Assembly: GCF_000261685.1 (NCBI RefSeq)
Contig: NZ_AJQE01000116.1
Span: 1-56,811, forward strand
DNA length: 56,811 bases
Direction of reading: 5' to 3'
Origin: Bradyrhizobium genomosp. I (2014)
GTDB lineage: Bacteria; Pseudomonadota; Alphaproteobacteria; Rhizobiales; Xanthobacteraceae
Below are positions 52,887 through 56,811 of this stretch, in pieces. Position numbers and translations under genes: made by a program. Within the stretch, counting starts at the first letter, position 1; each line of letters starts with the position of its first letter. The notes under the pieces are model-generated. The model was not told the DNA's origin and did no database searches. It worked only from the letters and a program-made list of their open reading frames with translations.

Positions 52887-54386
52887 TCAGTACTCCACCC
52901 CCAGCGCGTCATAGATCCGCCGGTGCACCGCCGGCAGCGTCTCGGTGAGATCTTCCGCAATCAGTCCCGGACCCGCTTCGCGTGCCGCCTCGCCATGCAT
53001 CCAGACACCGATGCTGGCGGCCTCGAACGCCGGCACGCCCTGCGCCAGCAGCCCCGCGATGATGCCGGAGAGCACGTCGCCGGCACCGGCGGTGGCGAGC
53101 CAGGGCGGCGCGTTGGCAGCGATGGCGGCGCGTCCGTCGGGGGCGGCGATCGTGGTGTCCGGCCCCTTCAGGAGCACGACCGCGCCGGAGCGCTCGGCGG
53201 CGGCGCGGACGCGCTCGAGCTTGGAGCGGCCGGGATGCTTGTTGCTGAGGTCGGAGAACAGGCGCGGAAACTCGCCCTCATGCGGCGTCAGTACCACCGC
53301 ATTGTCGTGTGACGACTTGATCGATTCAAACAGACGCTCGGGCTTTGCGGCAAAGCTGGTCAGCGCATCTGCGTCCAGCACGAGATGCCGCTGCGCCGAC
53401 AGCGCGGTGTGAACCAGATTGCAGGTGCGCTCACTGACGCCCGCGCCGGGGCCGATCATGCAGGTATCATAACGCTTGTCGCCGAGCAGCTCGCCGAACT
53501 CGATCGCGGTGTCGACGGGGCGGACCATCACCGCCGTCAGCGCAGCCGCGTTGATCGCGAGCGCATCGCGCGGGCTCGCCAGCGTCACGAGGCCCGCCCC
53601 TGCCCGCAGCGCGCCGCGCGCGGCGAGCCGCGCGGCACCGGTCGCGGCCGCATCGCCGGAGACCGCCAGCACATGGCCGCGCGCGTATTTGTGGCCGTCG
53701 ATGCGCGGCACCGGAAAGGCGGCGCCCCAGAGGTCCGGATCGTTCTCGAAGGTCTGCGGCGCGATCTCGTCCAGCACCTGCGCATCGATGCCGATATCGG
53801 CGAGGCGCACGCGGCCGCAATGCATCCGCCCGGGCAGAAGCAGATGCGCCGGCTTCTTGCGGAAGAAGGTGACGGTCTCGGTGGCGTTCACCGCCGCACC
53901 CATCACGGCCGCACTGGTGCCGTTGATGCCGCTCGGCAGGTCGACCGCGAGCACCGGGGCACCGTTGGCGTTGATCGCCTCGATCATCGCGCCAGCCTCG
54001 CCGTCGACGGGACGGCTGAGGCCGGCGCCGAACAGCGCATCGACGATCAGCGCCGGCCTTCCGATGGCCTGGGGATTGAACGGAAGCAGCGGATGCTTCC
54101 AGCCGCGCGCCGCGGAGGCCGCATCGCCCTGGAGCTGGTCGCGCTCGCACATCGAGATCACCGAGACCTCCCGCCCCTGGGCGGCGAGCTCGGCGGCCGC
54201 GACGAATCCGTCGCCGCCATTGTTGCCGGGGCCGGCCACGATCAGGATCGGCCCTTCCTCCACCAACGCATGGGCGGCCTCGGCGACCGCCTGGCCCGCG
54301 CTCAGCATCAGCTCGAAACCAGGCGTGCCGGCCGCGATGGTGAGCTGGTCGGCGCGCTGCATTTCGGCATTGGTCAGAACTTCCAT
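52887..54386 (-). CDS. nnr: Bifunctional NAD(P)H-hydrate epimerase / ADP-dependent NAD(P)H-hydrate dehydratase
   Basis: A 499-residue metabolite-repair enzyme. The N-terminal YjeF-type epimerase domain (residues about 1-215) has the phosphate-binding loop VAGPGNNGGDGFVAA and the Asp of LIVDALFGAGL. The C-terminal ribokinase-like dehydratase domain (about 225-495) has GPGAGVSERT, VVLTPHEGEFPRLF and the anion-hole/catalytic GAGDVLSGIIAGLLAQG. It restores NADH and NADPH from their hydrated, inactive forms, using ADP. ATG 54386 (MEVLTNAEMQR) is preferred to the one 75 bases upstream. Confidence 0.95.
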   Translation of the reverse strand: MEVLTNAEMQRADQLTIAAGTPGFELMLSAGQAVAEAAHALVEEGPILIVAGPGNNGGDGFVAAAELAAQGREVSVISMCERDQLQGDAASAARGWKHPLLPFNPQAIGRPALIVDALFGAGLSRPVDGEAGAMIEAINANGAPVLAVDLPSGINGTSAAVMGAAVNATETVTFFRKKPAHLLLPGRMHCGRVRLADIGIDAQVLDEIAPQTFENDPDLWGAAFPVPRIDGHKYARGHVLAVSGDAAATGAARLAARGALRAGAGLVTLASPRDALAINAAALTAVMVRPVDTAIEFGELLGDKRYDTCMIGPGAGVSERTCNLVHTALSAQRHLVLDADALTSFAAKPERLFESIKSSHDNAVVLTPHEGEFPRLFSDLSNKHPGRSKLERVRAAAERSGAVVLLKGPDTTIAAPDGRAAIAANAPPWLATAGAGDVLSGIIAGLLAQGVPAFEAASIGVWMHGEAAREAGPGLIAEDLTETLPAVHRRIYDALGVEY

Positions 54387-55106
<720 letters not shown>

Positions 55107-55149
55107 GCCGGGTGCTATCCCGCATTTTGCGACACTCCGACAAGAAATA

Positions 55150-55177
55150 AGGCTGCTTCGGCGGCCTGATTTCGTTT
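55150..55177 (+). terminator. Hairpin between glnB and glnA
   Basis: AGGCTGC-TTCG-GCGGCCT forms a 7-bp stem (one G-U pair) with the stable TTCG tetraloop, followed by GATTTCGTTT. It could partly terminate glnB transcripts, leaving limited read-through to glnA. Confidence 0.6.
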
Positions 55178-55258
55178 GTGCGGTCGCGCAAAACTCGCCC
55201 AAAGCGAGAATAATTTTGCTCATCTGGAAACCGATCCGCAGAGCCAAAAGGGGTATGC

Positions 55259-56668
55259 ATGAAGACCGCCAAAGACGTCCTGAAATCGATCAAGGACAAC
55301 GACGTCAAGTACGTCGACCTGCGCTTCACCGATCCGCGCGGCAAGTGGCAGCACGTCACGTTCGACGTCAGCATGATCGATGAAGACATCTTCGCCGAAG
55401 GGACGATGTTCGACGGCTCCTCGATTGCCGGCTGGAAGGCGATCAACGAATCCGACATGTGCCTGATGCCCGATCCGGTGACCGCGACGATCGATCCGTT
55501 CTTCGCAGAGACCACCATGGTCATCACCTGCGACGTGCTCGAGCCGACCACCGGCGAGCCCTACAACCGCGATCCCCGCGGCATCGCCAAGAAGGCCGAG
55601 GCGATGGTGAAGTCGATGGGCGTGGGCGACAGCGTGTTCGTCGGTCCCGAAGCCGAGTTCTTCGTGTTCGACGACGTGCGCTTCTCGGCCACTCCCTACA
55701 ACACCGGTTTCCGTCTCGACTCCTCGGAGCTGCCGACCAATTCCGACACCGAATATGAAGGCGGCAATCTCGGCCACCGCGTCCGCACTAAGGGCGGCTA
55801 TTTCCCGGTTCCGCCGCAGGACTCCGTGCAGGACATGCGCTCGGAGATGCTGGGCGCCATGGCCAAGATGGGCGTCAAGGTCGAGAAGCATCACCACGAG
55901 GTCGCTTCCGCCCAGCACGAACTCGGCATGAAGTTCGACACGCTGACGCTGATGGCCGACCACCTCCAGATCTACAAATACTGCATCCACCAGGTCGCGC
56001 ACATCTACGGCAAGACCGCCACCTTCATGCCGAAGCCGGTCTATGGCGACAACGGCTCGGGCATGCACGTGCACCAGTCGATCTGGAAGGACGGCAAGCC
56101 GGTGTTCGCCGGCAACAAATATGCCGACCTGTCGGAGACCTGCCTCCACTACATCGGCGGCATCATCAAGCACGCCAAGGCGATCAACGCCTTCACCAAC
56201 CCCTCGACCAACTCCTACAAGCGTCTGGTCCCGGGCTATGAGGCCCCTGTGCTGCTCGCCTATTCCGCGCGCAACCGCTCGGCCTCCTGCCGCATCCCCT
56301 ACACCGCTTCGCCGAAGGCCAAGCGCGTCGAGGTGCGCTTCCCCGATCCGCTCGCCAACCCCTATCTCGGCTTCGCCGCGATGCTGATGGCCGGCCTCGA
56401 CGGCATCAAGAACAAGATCGATCCGGGTCCGGCGATGGACAAGGATCTCTACGATCTGCCGAAGGAAGAGCTGAAGCAGATCCCGACGGTGTGCGGCAGC
56501 CTGCGCGAGGCGCTCGAAAACCTCGACAAGGACCGCGCCTTCCTCAAGGCCGGCGGCGTGTTCGACGACGACTTCATCGACGCCTATATCGAGCTGAAGA
56601 TGACCGAGGTCGAGCGCTTCGAGATGACCCCGCACCCGATCGAGTTCGACATGTACTATTCGGGCTGA
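55259..56668 (+). CDS. glnA: Glutamine synthetase, type I
   Basis: A 469-residue GSI-beta enzyme that makes glutamine from glutamate, ammonia and ATP as a dodecamer. Seen: [17 protein letters not shown] (latch and metal region), [26 protein letters not shown], the glutamate-binding [10 protein letters not shown], and [10 protein letters not shown]. Tyr398 in [11 protein letters not shown] is the adenylylation site controlled by GlnE in response to PII. It lies after glnB, so ammonium assimilation is regulated and encoded together. A hairpin terminator follows. Confidence 0.98.
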   Translation: MKTAKDVLKSIKDNDVKYVDLRFTDPRGKWQHVTFDVSMIDEDIFAEGTMFDGSSIAGWKAINESDMCLMPDPVTATIDPFFAETTMVITCDVLEPTTGEPYNRDPRGIAKKAEAMVKSMGVGDSVFVGPEAEFFVFDDVRFSATPYNTGFRLDSSELPTNSDTEYEGGNLGHRVRTKGGYFPVPPQDSVQDMRSEMLGAMAKMGVKVEKHHHEVASAQHELGMKFDTLTLMADHLQIYKYCIHQVAHIYGKTATFMPKPVYGDNGSGMHVHQSIWKDGKPVFAGNKYADLSETCLHYIGGIIKHAKAINAFTNPSTNSYKRLVPGYEAPVLLAYSARNRSASCRIPYTASPKAKRVEVRFPDPLANPYLGFAAMLMAGLDGIKNKIDPGPAMDKDLYDLPKEELKQIPTVCGSLREALENLDKDRAFLKAGGVFDDDFIDAYIELKMTEVERFEMTPHPIEFDMYYSG

Positions 56669-56695
56669 TCGGCCCGCACAGGACGAGATAGGCAG

Positions 56696-56727
56696 AAGGC
56701 GCTTCCGGAAGGAGGCGCCTTTTCGTT
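56696..56727 (+). terminator. Terminator of glnA
   Basis: AAGGCGCTTCC-GGAAGGAGGCGCCTT forms a stem of about 9-10 bp with a small bulge, followed by TTCGTTT. It is 27 bases after the glnA stop. Confidence 0.82.
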
Positions 56728-56734
56728 TGGCATC

Positions 56735-56811
56735 GTAGGATGGGTAGAGCGCAGCGAAACCCATCAAACTTTTTGGCGTGGCGACACGATGGGTTTCGCT
56801 GCGCTCTACCC
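56735..56811. repeat. Palindromic repeat, GGATGGGTAGAGCG family, long copy (cut by window edge)
   Basis: Arms GGGTAGAGCGCAGCGAAACC (left, from 56742) and their reverse complement at the window end (from 56788) pair perfectly over 24 bp around a 22-base loop. The left flank GTAGGAT matches the short copy at 52834; the right flank is beyond the window. Confidence 0.9.

Noticed and set aside
55220..56767. A 515-codon minus-strand frame antisense to glnA
   Set aside because: A shadow of glutamine synthetase, extending into repeats and terminator sequence; no motifs.

Overview
The window is chromosomal DNA from a high-GC alphaproteobacterium, most likely Bradyrhizobium or a close relative in the Nitrobacteraceae. 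This rests on a 14-gene nuo operon followed by birA, an RNase J gene, methylmalonyl-CoA epimerase and a DUF1467 gene; the order tig-clpP-clpX-lon; glnB-glnA behind a sigma-54 promoter; a DUF6894 protein; and several families of 35-95 bp palindromic repeats beginning GTCATTGCGAG or GTCATTCCGG. Genus assignment is inference, because no database search was possible.

Layout. 1-3 kb: the end of a coiled-coil protein, a DUF6894 protein, an SDR oxidoreductase and three small unknown proteins. 3.0-4.9 kb: minCDE (minus), ending at a strong hairpin. 5.0-6.7 kb: methylthioribose kinase and a one-helix membrane protein. 6.9-25.9 kb: one long minus-strand operon, nuoABCD-(FkbM methyltransferase)-nuoE-(two-helix miniprotein)-nuoFGHIJKLMN-birA-rnj-mce-DUF1467. 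26.0-29.8 kb: an iron-uptake operon of TonB-dependent siderophore receptor, PepSY protein and small membrane protein. 30-33.6 kb: small membrane protein, tRNA-Asp, HU-like protein, peptidase T, a membrane protein and a 24-residue microprotein. 34-40.9 kb: heavy-metal efflux operon czcCBA plus a His-rich CDF transporter, led by a small His-rich protein. 41-44.1 kb: methyltransferase, secreted protein, tRNA-Val, GFA-family protein and an atypical lipoprotein gene. 44.2-51.4 kb: proteostasis cluster lon, clpX, clpP, tig and tRNA-Leu (all minus). 51.5-52.8 kb: a multicopper-oxidase-fold protein that has lost most copper ligands. 52.9-54.4 kb: NAD(P)HX repair enzyme. 54.4-56.7 kb: sigma-54 promoter, glnB (PII) and glnA.

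Most genes are housekeeping: division-site placement, respiratory complex I, protein quality control and nitrogen assimilation. The least explained parts are two extra genes inside the nuo operon (an FkbM methyltransferase overlapping the nuoD stop, and a roughly 54-residue two-helix protein between nuoE and nuoF), a His-rich insertion in NuoL, a degenerate copy of the lon 3' end and terminator flanking a compositionally unusual lipoprotein gene, a 24-residue membrane microprotein, and the ligand-poor multicopper-oxidase homologue. I see no CRISPR array, transposase, integrase, prophage or rRNA gene.
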